Source of the DNA: Hemibagrus wyckioides
Lineage: Eukaryota > Chordata > Actinopteri > Siluriformes > Bagridae
Direction: 5' to 3'
Length of the DNA stretch: 64,000 bases
Assembly: GCF_019097595.1 (NCBI RefSeq)
Contig: NC_080734.1
Location: 15,611,892 to 15,675,891, forward strand
Below the pieces are notes generated by a model, which had not been told where the DNA came from, ran no database searches, and saw nothing but the letters and a program-made list of their open reading frames with translations. This document shows positions 1-12,129 of this stretch, piece by piece (positions within the stretch are counted from its first letter, which is position 1; every line of letters starts with the position of its first letter). Position numbers and translations under genes: made by a program.

Positions 1-1345
1 TACTGTCTAAAGCACAAGATGGTCTTTTGTGTGCATCGTTCTCATACCAAACAGAAGAATAAGACCAGAAAGAAACCACCCACAACATACAAATCAGTTG
101 AATGTCTCCATGTTAGACATTTGTCTACTAGCAGAGGATACGTTTTAATATTATGTGCACCGCATGTCTTAATTTTGCATAGAATTTTATTGTCCCTTAT
201 TGTCCCTATAAAGACTGAATGAACTTTAATCAACTTCTTGCCATAATCAGATTTTTTTCCTGTTATCTTGTCACCCCAGTGTTTAGCTAAGCTTATTTTA
301 TTTCTTTGCTATGCAGGATTGCATGCAATAACACCATAAAATGACAGACGACAGAAAGTAACCAATGACACAAGTTTACATGCGGACAATTCCTGAAGCT
401 AGGAATCTTCCAAAGCCATATTTGATGTCTAACATAACCCTCCTGTGTTAACATAGACCTCATGTGAGTGATGCTGCATCCCACCTACCTTTGTAGCTCT
501 AAATTTCGAACCTCAAACAAGATAAAACCAAAACCCTCAACCCTGAGTTCAGCAAGTGGCAACAATTCGACATGGTGGCTCACATCATGAACTGTCTACA
601 AAGTAGTGCTTCTTAACTTTCTACATCTATGTCTATAACACTGCCTATACAGATTGCTGTGTTTCTGCTGAAGGAAATAGACATCATTCATCACAGTTAG
701 CTGGCTAGCTTGTTGCTGACAAAATACAAATATGGAGACCTTGAAAATGACGTAATTCCAGCTTACTTCCTGAGCTGAATGCAGCATAAAAACTGCAGGC
801 AGATCTTTTGGTCTCTGGTGTGGAAACGTCATCTTCTCAACATTAATCCATGCACTGGTTCAGTCCTACAGGGTCATTTATCATCCTGGTGCTTGAGTCT
901 GTTTATTAAAATTATCATTGTGGAACTTTTACCTATCCCTTCTCCTCCATATTCGCTTACATGCATTGCTCTCGAGTTCACTTCCACTGGATGACCCTAC
1001 AAGTAAGTCTCTGATTAAATAGGGCTTGGTATTTCAAAGCTTTTGGGTATACTCGTTGAGGTTTGGGTTTTTTAGGGTGAGTCATTTTTCCCCACTTTAT
1101 CCATCTGGGAACTTAATTTTAGTCACTAATTCTTTTTACTCCCAAAATGTCTGTTTATTCTAGGTACATATACTGTAACCATGGCAAACTTTGTTATTGC
1201 ACATTGTTGATAGTAATAATTTGGAATACCGCTGGAACTTCTGATTTAATTGGACCTTTAACCTTGTGCAGTTACCAGCCCACTGGACCATAATTATAGG
1301 TACTAACTTCTGATGTTTATTGTATATTAGTGTATATTGTATATT

Positions 1346-1535
1346 GGGGCGATGGCAGCTCTGGGTTGTTGACCGGAAGATCAGGGTTCAAGCCCCAACA
1401 CTGCCAAGCTGCCACCATTGGGCCAGGGGTGCTGCATCATGGCTGCCCCTGTGCTATGACCCCAATCCCCAAGGATGAGATATGTGAAGAAAGAATTTCA
1501 CTGTGCTGTAATGTAAATGTGACAAATAAAGACAA
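1346..1535 (+). mobile_element. tRNA-derived SINE, internally shortened
   Basis: A head with a Pol III box-B-like block (gggttcaagcccc, about 1384-1396) is followed by the fish SINE body (ccaagctgccaccattgggcc, atcatggctg, tgaccccaatcc). The tail is of LINE type: ttcactgtgctgtaatgtaaa then gacaaataaa. Compared with the usual body, the stretch between 'ttgggcc' and 'aggggtgctgcatcatgg' is missing. A relative lies at 29041-29210. Confidence 0.75.
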
Positions 1536-1812
1536 CATAACTTATTGTGTGAATTGATTCCATCACAATAATAAAAAAAAATCCTTATAATTCACTTACT
1601 AAATAAAAAGATTTGGATTCTGACCAGAAGAACTGCTTATTTTTATGTAATGAAGTAGAGAATTTAGTGATAATTTACTTTGCTACTGCGTTGTCCAGGA
1701 TGTTGTTTTTAGAAGCTCTTGGTGGAGGAGAGAGATATTGTGTAGAGCCCCCTCTGTGTAGCGTTATGTGCACTATGTCAGGAATGCGTTTGGGTGTGTG
1801 TGAGTGGTTAAG

Positions 1813-1813
1813 A

Positions 1814-1845
<32 letters not shown>

Positions 1846-1850
1846 GTGTT
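1813..1850. repeat. (GT)n microsatellite
   Basis: Near-perfect GT dinucleotide run interrupted by single T insertions. Confidence 0.9.
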
Positions 1851-2151
1851 TGTGCAGCCCACCAGCCATTAACACTTAAGACACATACATTCCATCACAT
1901 GCATTCACTTTATAACTCTTGATTGTTTATTTTTATATGGGTATGTATGTTTTTGTTTTTTTAAATTCCTCCCATGTAATACGATTTAAAGTGTTGACAT
2001 TGTGTGTCCTTTGTTATTGGGAAAACAAACCACACTGTCCTAACTGCGCAAGTTTCATTTCTTTATAAAGAGTGACGAGACAATTGCACATGCATAAAGT
2101 TCTTGGATTCAATACACTGCATTAAGAAGATTTGTTTTGTGCTCTTTCCAG

Positions 2152-3486
2152 AATCACGGGGATATATGGATAATATGACACACTCTTCTGTGTCGTCAGA
2201 CGGAGACCTGTTTCACGCCGATGTAACATCAAGGCCCGCCCCATGCCAGAGAGGGTTCGGCTCCATGCGCTCAGTGAGCACTTCAAGTCCACTTCCCAAC
2301 ATAGACAGGTAACGTCTCTCAAACCTACTGACCTTGCACTGACCTTCTATCACATTTCATTTATTCCAAATCTAGGTAAACAAGCTCAGTATGTGTTGGT
2401 GGAAAAGATCAAAATGAAAACTAAAACTAAGTGAGAAATAAAGCCAGGGGTCTTCTAAACACAAAGTGATTGTGTGGCTTCCAACCAAGCAGGAGCCGAA
2501 TCTCATTCCTCTTGTTTAATCACATCAGGGTTACGCCGAATTGGCACTGGATTCAATACCCTTCAGCCCCTGCATGTCACATGACCCTGAATGTCACTGA
2601 GCACTTATGCCTGTTTTGCATTTCCACTAATCACCATGACCTATTTAGGTTCCAGTGTTTCTTTGTCAAGCTTCTGGTGATGTCACGTTTTGCTTGTTGC
2701 ATCGTCAGGCATAGGCTCTTTCACATTCAGTAACTTTTGCTACCTTGGTTATTGCTTCACCATTTGTTTGTTTCGTTTGCACCATGTATGCATATCAAGT
2801 GTGCGTCCTATTCAGCTGGTATAAAAGCTTGCAGCCACATCATGCCTTTGTAGACAACATTGAAAACTCCTGAATGAAAATAATTCAAAAATGTTCATAA
2901 TACCATTTAATTTATTAGTCTACAACCAAACACAATTATCCTAATGATTAAGTATTATAAATGGCTTAGCGTAATAAAAGCAGTCAGATCACAGTGATGT
3001 TAAATTCTCAAATCTGATTGGTCAGGGCATTTTCCATAACAGCATGGCCAGGTTTATTCATTTGCTTTAAGAAATATGTTATTCAACATATATACTTTTC
3101 AATGGATCTATACTTTATTCTGATATTCTTTCAACTCCTTTGCCCATCCAGCCCTGTTTCAGCTCATTCATGGTTAGAGAGTGGTTCTAACACGCCTCTG
3201 AGTTACTACACACCCCAGCCTTCACCTCCACCATCACTTTCCACCCCTAATGCCCACAGCTCCCCTCGTGCCCTGCCATCCAGCCTTGATGTAGGGAACT
3301 TGGAGCTTAGTCTACTGGAAGCAATGGAGGGTCTGGAGTCTCTGGGCTTGAATGGAAGACAGCCACCGCTGTTACCTCAGAAGAGGAGAGGGATGGATGG
3401 AGGAGAGCTCTCCCTGAACTCACCATTCTGTCTAAGTGGAGGTTCCAGTAACAACGGGTCACCTACTGCGTCTTCGCCAAGTCCAG
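2152..3486 (+). CDS. tns3: tns3 linker exons (2152-2308 and 3152-3486)
   Basis: Two exons joined in phase 2 (ag|c gives Ser). They encode a low-complexity Ser/Pro/Asn-rich segment, with [13 protein letters not shown] in the first and [15 protein letters not shown] then [14 protein letters not shown] in the second. This is the poorly conserved region between the N-terminal phosphatase/C2 part and SH2 in tensins. The acceptors are ctctttccag and gcccatccag; the donors are cag|gtaacg and cag|gtaaaa. The second donor leaves phase 1. Recognition rests on splice signals and phase continuity with the SH2 exons rather than on sequence similarity. Confidence 0.8.
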
Positions 3487-4747
3487 GTAAAATAAATGAA
3501 ACCTTACCTAGCAGCTTGAGATCATTATTTCAGATTGAACAGCTTGGTGTACTTGATGCAGGAACTGTGTCTTAGTGGTTAGCATAATTACCTCACACCT
3601 CCAGAGTTGGGGATCCCATTCCTGCCTCCGCTCTGTGTGTATGGAGTTGCATCTTCTCCCTGTACTTTGGGGTTTTTCTCCAGAACTCTGGTTTCCTCTG
3701 CTAGTCCAAAGACTGGCATTGTAGGCTGATCTCCATCTCTAAAATGTCCATAGTGTGTGAATGAGTGTGTGTGTGAGGGTATTGCCACTTTGTGCCCCGA
3801 GTCCTCTGTGATAGACTCCAGGCTCCTTATGACCCTGTGTAGGATAATCAGTACATATAATGGATAGTTAGATGGATGGATGGATGGATGGATTGGATGG
3901 ATGGGTGGATGGGAGGGTGGATGGATGGATGGATGGATAGATGGATGGATGAACACCTAAATACTCACCACCCTTAAAAATATAATATTTTTGTTTTATG
4001 TATGTTACTATAACCATAAGTAATTGTATGATGTATTAAAGTCTGTAATATTTCTAAAGGTAACAGTAAAGGTAACTCTTGATACTGTTTCATAAGAATT
4101 TCTGTTCATAGCAATGGTGAAGATGAACAGAATTCAGTCATAGCAGTGAGTTATTTTCTCACTGTTCTAACATTTTTAATCACATAAATAGAAAAGTAAA
4201 AAAACTAAAGAGCTTAATTTCAGTAAAGCTAAAAAGAAATCCCGAGTCATAGTACTTTCAGTTGCTATACAATAATATCTGAATTTAAGTAATAATAAAA
4301 AATTCATAAAGGTTGCAGGTGTTTAGCTCAGGCATCTGACTGCAGGATTTAACAGGTTTTGCTGCACAGATTTAAGATATAGAACAAAGTAGGTTCATTA
4401 GACATTTTTATTTGATTGTATTTACAGGCACAGCTATAAAGGATCATATAGATGACATCATCTATATTTTTCTACTGGCTCAAAATTTAAACAAAATAAT
4501 GCAATACAAAAGGTGGAAAAACCATTATTTAATTGCCTGGGTGCTGTACATATATACAAAAATAGACAAAAACTACATTTATTGAAATGCTATGAGCCAG
4601 CACTTAAAATAGTACTTTAAATGAAATAAATGAATGAAATTAAATAAAAATAAAATTTTTAAGATTAATTTTTTTCTCCTTGTTTCATGACCTCCATCAA
4701 GTGCAGATCAAGGATCGGATCCTCATAAACATGAACATAAGACAGTT

Positions 4748-4790
<43 letters not shown>

Positions 4791-6081
4791 CCTATTGTCA
4801 ATTTACTCTCTAACAATTTGGGCCAAAGAAACTATTCCAGTCCAAAGTCATGAAAGATAAGAGAAATCTTGTTCAGCAGAACTGAAGACTAAAGATGTTA
4901 ATCATATTGTTTCCACATTGAACAGATTCCTTTTCCAGTAAAGCAGTCAACGTCAAATTTGTTCAAGACACGTCAAAGTTCTGGTATAAGCCGGACATCT
5001 CCAGAGAGCAGGGTGAGCATCCAATCGGGATTCATAAATATGTCCCATTTTTGAATTCGACACTTTTAGTTAATGTTCTGAATGGTGTTTGTTGGTGTGC
5101 CGTAGCCATCGCGCTGCTGAAAGACAAAGAGCCCGGAGCCTTCATCGTCAGAGACAGTCACTCGTTCAGAGGAGCGTATGGACTTGCCATGAAGGTGGCC
5201 ACACCCCCTCCTTCTGTCCTACAGCAGAGCAAGAAAGGTGACGAAGCGAAGAATACAGAGCCTCTTATTCTTACGCTGGCTTTACAGTTTTTCATTTTTA
5301 TTCTTTCCAAACATTTGATAAGCTTTATTTTGTTTTCTTTTTTCTTTTTCTTTGCCTTTGAATTGAGACATGCAAGTCTGCTAGAGTTTATTGCCACAAA
5401 GTGTTGTTCTATGCACCAGTATGCAACTTCATAATGCATCTGCCTCCTTCACTTAGAGGAAGGAAGCAAGGCACACACACACACACACACACACTGCACT
5501 TAACAGTGTAACACACTTACATCCTCAACCACATATACAAAATGTTTATATCCGTCTTCAGAGTGGGAAGTGGGAGATAAGGGGCTGGAAGTAATCATAA
5601 CAAAACCAACAAAGTCTCAACTCTTTCTTAGGAGATTACCATTACTCCAAAAAATTATGATAATTTTAGCAAGTCTAAAAAACTCCCCAAAGCAACAAAA
5701 GTTGTTAATTAAGCACATTATTTAATTCATATGTTGTAAAAAATAATAGTATTAAATATTATGAATAACTAAGCAAGTAGAATTACAATAAACAGAAAAA
5801 GGTGTGTGCTAATATTCATCTGCCAACAGGTCCAGAGTTAAAATACCACATTTTAATTTTTTTATTTATTTCATAGCTTTGTAATAAAAAAAAAGCAGTA
5901 CATGCTTTGTATTACATACAAAGCATGTAATAAATGAGGATATGAAGCTAATGGGTGTAAGTGTTGAGGATGCAGAAGATAGGGATAGGTGGAAAGAGAT
6001 GATTCACTGTGGCTGCCCCTGAAGGGAAAAGCCGAAAGAAGAAGAAGAAGAATTTATTACATAGCTATTTATTATTTCGTT

Positions 6082-6135
<54 letters not shown>

Positions 6136-8264
6136 GTAATAATAATTAATATAAAAATAATATTTGAATAATAATTGACTTGGAAACCACTACATGTAAC
6201 ATGGACACACTGTTAACTTCAGCCACTAGTGCTAGCAAGCAAGTTTGAATATGTCAGTCATACAAAGTGGGAATTACATACTTTATACTCTGTTGTATTT
6301 GTCATATTCTCCAATATTTACTTAACAGCATCCAAACCTGTCAAAAATAATCCATAAACAATTATGATTGTTTGTTTTGTTGCTTTAGGTGATCTAACAA
6401 ACTAGATATACTGCAGTTCTAATTTTCTGTAGTTACAATGTCATTATTCTCATATTTGGAAATCACATCATGATAACTTCTTAAATGTTACGCATATTTT
6501 GCGACTGTTTTGTGACGTGACACTTATACGTGAACACGTGGGTGTGTTTTTAATTCAAGGTTGAAAATTTAGTGCTGTGAAAACAACTTTGAACGATGTA
6601 CGTAATCAGAATTAGCCTCCTTGTGGCTTTTATGTGTACTGTGTGTAATTAATGCCAAACTAATGCCCTGTGTGTGTGTGTGTGTGTGCACGCAGTTGGG
6701 GATCTGACCAGTGAGCTTGTGCGTCACTTCCTGATCGAGTGTACACAGAAAGGAGTGAGACTGAAAGGCTGCCCAAATGAACCCTACTTTGGTATGTGTT
6801 TGTATTTATGTGTGTGTGTGTGTCTCTTTGGCCAGTCTATGTAGGTGCAGGTGCAAAAGTTTTGTAACTCTCACAAACTTTTACACCATCATCTCCCTCT
6901 AGTGGCCAAATGTTGAATTTGTTTCATTCGATATATAAATCATCATCATCATCATCATCACAGAATGCCTTTCTGTCTCGTCCATCTCGACTTCCATGTA
7001 ATTTGAATTTGTTCTTAAATTGTTTCTAGGAAGCTTGACAGCTCTCGTGTGCCAACATTCCATCACACCACTGGCCTTGCCCTGCAAGCTAATTATCCCA
7101 GACAGAGGTATCCTGTGTGTGTGTTTCTAAGCATTAGAACATACACATTCTAAGCATTCTTCAACCTTAAAATTATAGCCATTTCTCTGTATAACCCCAC
7201 TACTTTCTCGCTTACAGACCCTCTGGAAGAGTTGAACGAGTCTCAAGGACAGACTTCGACAAACTCAGCCACTGAGTTACTGAAACAAGGAGCAGGTTTG
7301 TAAGCTACTGTGAAGCTATAAATCCCACTAAGGATATGTGTCTGGTTTAGGGGTCAGTGATCTGTATGTCTTCGAACACAAATGCAAATACTTTTCTGTT
7401 CTGGTTGAATGGAGAGTCAGTGTTCGAACCTCTGTATTGGAATTGATGCTGAATTGCACTGTGAGCTTTCTATTTCAGGTGATTTCTCGCTATTGGAGAA
7501 AATTCTCTTCGGTGTACTGGTTGTTGAATTAAATTACGCATCATGTGTAGCGGAAATAATAATTAAAAAAATGAATGGTGGAGAAAAGCACACAGTGACT
7601 AACTTAGATTTGACCTCAAGGCCTGAATCTAGGCTACAGGACTACAATATTCCTTCTCAAATCATCAGAATAATAAAGACACACAGTTTTATGCTTCTTA
7701 TATAAGTATGGCTAACATCTGTTTACATTAACTGAAAGGGAAGGAAGTTAAAGTGAGGCCATTTGTTTGACAGAGAAAACCCCACACCACAGACCCATTT
7801 TTATAGCTGGTTGGCAAGCATGCAGGATAACGATGTTAACGTACTGTTAACTGCTTCAGGCAAAATGCTATAAAATCTAAAGATGGCTTTCTGCTGTAAC
7901 TCTTTTTCAGAACCAGATCCCAACCTTTAACATTTATAAGCTTATAGCTGGGAATGTACAGAAAATGATCTGCCTGTGGGCGGAGCATCTGAGATAGTCT
8001 CATGATAGTCTCAAAAGCATTGTGTCTAAAGTTTATACAGTTGGAGCCGTTTTTATTTATTGGCTATATCTGTAATGGTGTGTGTGTGTGTGTGTTTCAG
8101 CGTGTAATGTGTGGTTCCTGGGCAGTGTGGAGCTGGAGTCTCTGACTGGTGTACAAGCAGTACAGAAGGCCACCACAGTGAGTCTCAGTCAGGATCCTCC
8201 AACCACCTCCACCATCGTCCACTTCAAAGTGTCTGCACAGGGCATCACGCTTACAGATAACCAG

Positions 8265-8299
<35 letters not shown>

Positions 8300-8919
8300 G
8301 ATATGTTGCATAGCTGCAATCCCTGTCACATGAGCAGAACATTATTATAGTCATGCAGTAGAGCGTGCTAACAGTACAGTATCTTGAAAATGTGCTAGTG
8401 TGTGTGTGTGTGTCACTTATATGCATACAGATTCTCATAGCATTTAGAAATCATATTTTAAATTCCTTCGTGCTTCCAGATTGTTCTTCAGGAGACATTA
8501 TCCTGTCAACACGGTCATATTCTGTGCCCTGGATCCTCAGGACAGAAAGTAATTATCACACACTACACCTACAGCAACGTGTAATGATGTCATTCCAGCA
8601 AGGCTCACTTTTATATTTTATTCACAGATGGACGAGAGATGGCTGTCTGAATGCAAAGTAAGTCTTTCTCCTGTCCATATCTCTGTCTGGTATTTTTTCT
8701 GTTAGAACTAATGTTAAATCAGTTAAATTGAACACACATTTATCCTTGCTGTGTGTTTATCTGTGTGCACGCAGGATCTTTGGCTTTGTAGCCAGGAAGA
8801 GTGGGAGCAACACGGGGAACGTGTGTCACCTTTTCGCAGAGCATGACCCCGAGCAGCCGGCCAGTGCTATCGTCAACTTCGTCTCCAAGGTGATGATTGG
8901 CTCCCAGAAGGCCAAATAA
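2152..8919 (+). CDS. tns3: Tensin-3, 3' part of the gene (11 exons, SH2 and PTB domains)
   Basis: Focal-adhesion adaptor that links integrin tails to actin and phosphotyrosine signalling. Exons by splice sites and continuous phase: 2152-2308, 3152-3486, 4944-5012, 5106-5237, 6696-6791, 7030-7107, 7218-7295, 8101-8269, 8480-8548, 8628-8657, 8775-8919 (TAA 8917-8919). These give 451 whole codons plus the stop. The first two exons encode a Ser/Pro-rich linker. SH2 begins at [14 protein letters not shown] and has the phosphotyrosine-binding arginine in [12 protein letters not shown] includes ALLKQGAACNV-like and [14 protein letters not shown] blocks and ends [13 protein letters not shown]. Residues such as [26 protein letters not shown] and FVSKVMIGS match tensin-3 better than tensin-1 in my recollection of the family, and the igfbp3/igfbp1 neighbours agree. 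The actin-binding, phosphatase-like and C2 parts lie outside the window to the left. Confidence 0.93.
3562..3951 (+). mobile_element. tRNA-derived SINE with (GATG)n tail
   Basis: Starts with tcttagtggttagcat (box-A-like) and cctcacacctccag, then a degenerate box B (gttggggatcccattcctgc). The common fish SINE body follows (tgtgtatggagttgcat, cagtccaaagac-like, ctccaggctcc) and ends in repeated gatg at about 3870-3951. It lies in the tns3 intron directly after exon 3152-3486. A reverse-strand relative is at 18749-19038. Confidence 0.8.
4750..4787. repeat. (GT)n microsatellite in tns3 intron
   Basis: About 19 uninterrupted GT units. Confidence 0.95.
4944..7107 (+). CDS. tns3: tns3 SH2-domain exons
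   Basis: Exons 4944-5012, 5106-5237, 6696-6791 and 7030-7107, all separated by phase-1 introns. They encode the tensin SH2 domain: [10 protein letters not shown] (start), [19 protein letters not shown] (FLVRES-like motif with the ligand-binding Arg), [16 protein letters not shown], and [18 protein letters not shown] (end). The first acceptor is not the obvious ttttccag at 4938 but the aaag at 4943. Only the latter gives phase 1 to match the donor at 3486. Confidence 0.93.
5472..5494. repeat. (CA)n microsatellite in tns3 intron
   Basis: Eleven CA units. Confidence 0.9.
5965..6050 (+). mobile_element. 3' end fragment of a non-LTR retrotransposon
   Basis: The segment gagatgattcactgtggc, then gcccctgaagggaaaagcc, then gaaagaagaagaag resembles the 3' terminus shared by many fish LINE copies, including the trailing (GAA)n. 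Only about 90 bp remain and no reverse transcriptase is present. It is followed by an (AAT)n tract. Confidence 0.6.
6086..6146. repeat. (AAT)n microsatellite
   Basis: About 18-20 ATA/AAT trinucleotide units with one G interruption. It sits next to the LINE 3' fragment and may have grown from its tail. Confidence 0.95.
7218..8919 (+). CDS. tns3: tns3 inter-domain and PTB-domain exons with stop codon
   Basis: Exon 7218-7295 encodes the short SH2-PTB spacer ([10 protein letters not shown] through ATELLKQGA). Exons 8101-8269, 8480-8548, 8628-8657 and 8775-8919 encode the PTB fold, which in tensins binds NPxY motifs of beta-integrin tails. Visible blocks are [40 protein letters not shown], a 30-nt micro-exon (WTRDGCLNA) and FGFVARKSG. 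Three consecutive phase-2 introns link the last four exons. The protein ends at TAA 8917-8919. Confidence 0.93.
7296..8100 (+). other. tns3: tns3 intron between spacer and first PTB exon
   Basis: About 800 bp. It contains overlapping short open frames that show no similarity I recognise, and ends in a (GT)n run that merges with the acceptor's pyrimidine tract (tgtgtttcag at 8091-8100). I see no extra exon. Confidence 0.7.
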
Positions 8920-9543
8920 AGTCAAACGTGCCCTTGTCGTAATCCACTCTGAATGAAAAAGGCATGTGACAACTGTTTTGTGGACGTGTGGACTGGTGTC
9001 ACCAAAAAAAATCAACATTTTTTTACCTGCACAGGTGACATCAATACTACTGCAACATATAGACTACAAAAAGAGGATTAGAGCATGACCATTGCTCAGT
9101 GTCCTTGAAATGAGCAAAGGGCCACTCGTTTGAGCTTTCCTTTGTGGTTCCCTTGTGCCATTTACACACATCATCCAATAGAGGGAGTCCTATCATCTCA
9201 GCTTAAAATAACTTTAAATTGCCGGCTATGTCGGTTGCAAAAAAGAAGCAGCATGTGATCTGCATACCAGAGCTCCAGTCTGTACTCTGCAAAATCTGCA
9301 GGTCGTGTAAGAATCCGTTTCCAACAAGCCCTTTGTAAATTCCTAGAACCATTTCTCAGCACTGTTTTATTTCTCAGTGCTTTCCCAGTGACATGCATCA
9401 GTGACACCTGCTTCTTGAATTAAACAGAAGTCTCTGTAACATCTGTCTAAAAGTATTTTGATTTTATTTTTGGTTCGGTTATCAGTGTTCAGATACAGAA
9501 TGTGGGTGAGTCAAACTCTTTAATATCCATCAAAAAAAATAAA
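8920..9543 (+). other. tns3: Probable 3' UTR of tns3
   Basis: The sequence after the stop codon has no further exon features. The first convincing polyadenylation hexamers are two overlapping AATAAA at 9538-9547. The end is inferred only from these and could lie elsewhere. Confidence 0.4.
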
Positions 9544-9673
9544 TAAATTATGGCAGCTTCACCAAATTCTTCCTGAAACTGGACTGTGTCTCTGTTACTG
9601 CCATAAATTACAACATTTTTCATATTTTACTAATTCTGATATTACTAATCAGTGACATATTCTGTAGGTAAGA

Positions 9674-10204
9674 TACACTATATTGCCAAAAATTTTAGGA
9701 CGTCTGTCTTTACATGCACATGAATGTAATATGGAGTTGACCCGCCCTTTGCAGCTATAACAGCTTCGACTCTTCTGGGAAGGCTTTCCACAAAGTTTAG
9801 GAGTGTGTTTATGGGAATTTTTGATCATTCCTCTAGAAGCGCATTTGTGAGGTCAGGCACTGATATTGAATGAGAAGGCCTGGCTCGCAGTATCCGCTCT
9901 AATTCACCCCAAAGGTGTTCTGTAGGGTTGAGGTCAGGACTCTGTGTAGGTCAGTCAAGTTCCTCCACACCAAACTCACTCATCCATGTCTTTATGAACC
10001 TTGCTTTGTACACTGGTGTACAGTCATGTTGGAACAGGAAGGGGCCATCCCCAAACTGTTCCCACAAAGTTGGGAGCATGAATCCAAAATGTCTTGGTAT
10101 GCCGAAGCATTAAGAGTTCCTTTTGCTGGAACTAAGGGTCCAAGCCCAACACCTGAATTCAGTGATTTGGAGGGGTGTCCCAAAACCTTTGGCAATATAG
10201 TGTG
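9674..10204 (-). mobile_element. Tc1/mariner deletion derivative, copy 1
   Basis: Terminal inverted repeats cactatattgccaaaaattt (9676 onward) and its reverse counterpart (ggcaatatagtg ending 10202). A TA lies at the left flank; the right flank reads TG, presumably a mutated TA. On the minus strand the interior still reads like the C-terminal part of a Tc1-type transposase but is broken by stops and deletions. At about 530 bp it is too short to be autonomous. It is closely related to the copy at 32546-33056 and in the same orientation. Confidence 0.85.
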
Positions 10205-11097
10205 CATCATCGCTCATATTTTGTCTATACTTCTTGTCTATGTGTTATCACTTCTTTAATAATTTGACCATAGGAGCACTCCGGGCAGTGGATGGAATTT
10301 GATCACTAAACCAAACGATTTGTGAGCTTTTTCTATTGACTATTGACTGTTAACTATTTTTATAACCAATTTATCAGCCTAGTAAGACTCATGATGAATC
10401 ATATTTAATGGAAGTGCACATATTTATTTTCAGCATTAAGCATTTTATTACATTGTGTTACGATCTGTTTAGAAAATGCGTGTATTCATCTCATAAATCA
10501 TAACCAATCCACCGAGCCAAAGGATTTTATTGCTTGTCAGTGGATTTTTCTTCAACAAGGAAACTGCCTTTTCCTTTTCCTTTGCCTCTTCCGCTGCTAG
10601 ATAAGCAGATAACCAGTACATTCAGTGTATTTGAGAGCTTTTAGTGCTGCTTTTATATATAATTTGTGTAAACGTACATACTTGTTCAGCTTTATTATTT
10701 CACTTTCATTCTGTCACCTTTGACATATTTTTCCTTCTCATTGCAGCAATTAGTTAAGCAACATTATCGATCATTGGTGCTTGTAAACTCGTTCAGTTTG
10801 CATTACACACTGATAATAAATGATGATGATAATAAATTCTAGTTGCTGTTTACCTTCTCAGACTACAGTACTTGCTATTTAGAATTTGTATACGCAATTC
10901 AAGTCATCTAAACTGCAAGTGTACTAACTTTAAACAGCACAGAATGAACATATACAGTATATTTATTCTGTAAATAAAATTGCAAGCTGTACAATAGCTC
11001 CAGAACTTAAACCCCAGGTTTTTACACCTATGCATTCTTTCAGTGTGAAGACAAACATTTCACTTTTTTCTTTATTTTAACTCTTTCAGTTGAAATT

Positions 11098-11098
<1 letters not shown>

Positions 11099-11145
<47 letters not shown>
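11099..11145. repeat. (CT)n microsatellite
   Basis: About 22 perfect CT units. Confidence 0.95.
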
Positions 11146-11147
<2 letters not shown>

Positions 11148-11484
11148 CCTCCTTCATATAACCTCCATTGCAGTGTATTTGATGTAAATGATGTATAGAT
11201 ATGTCTACATCCTATATTCTTATATAATAAAAGCAACTGAACAACCTAGTGTCATTTGGCGATTTATGAAAACTGACAGGTTTTAGTCAAAACCAGCAGG
11301 TGGCAATAGTTATCATAAACGTTCACACTCACCAGTGAGGTCAGTTAATTAATAATAATTATCATTATAATAATTAGTTAATAATTAATAGCCTTAACCT
11401 CAGGATACAACTTTTGTGATATAAAAGCAGTTATTCTTGTGGAGATCAGCCAAAAGTTCCAAACTTTCAGATATGTATCACTGT

Positions 11485-11520
<36 letters not shown>

Positions 11521-12013
11521 TCCTATTCTCTGTCTTCTGTCTTTGTTTATTCATTGCCTTTATGTCACCTCTTTTCAAGCCACAGCATGCTTGACTAAGA
11601 GTGAAAGATTCATGATCTGGGGCGTTTGAAGTTTTAGATCTTGTGTGTATGAAGTGTGCCTCTCAAGGACGGAGGTGTGTGAGGTGTAATGAATGTATAT
11701 GGTGTGTGTGTGTGTGTGTGTTTGGATGCTTGCCCAGCTGGAATTCTTCTTCAGCAAACTCATGGTCATGAGGAAGCATGAGCTCAGACTGAAGCTCGAT
11801 ACTGACAAATTGCATTTAGTCTGTTTAGTCTGTTTTGAGTGTGTGTGTATACATGTTCTTAGGGATTGGGTTAGTGTCTCAGACAGAGAGGTGTTTAGTT
11901 TTGTGCCTGAAATACTGTGGATTTCGGTCAGCACTAACAGGCTGACAGTAGGATACAAATATTGTGATGACTTGCATCGCAAAAATGTGCGACAATCCGC
12001 TTTAATTAGCATG

Positions 12014-12129
<116 letters not shown>

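Larger units (their letters stand above)
1..2151. other. tns3: Intronic sequence upstream of the first recognised tns3 exon
   Basis: No exon could be supported here. The stretch lies 5' of an exon that begins in phase 1, so it must be at least partly tns3 intron. It holds a SINE copy (1346-1535) and a (GT)n run (about 1813-1850). The rest is AT-rich unique-looking sequence with no open frame resembling tensin. Confidence 0.6.

Noticed and set aside
3588..3956. 122-codon minus-strand open frame
   Set aside because: It is the SINE at 3562-3951 read backwards; the Ile-His-Pro-Ser run is the (GATG)n tail.
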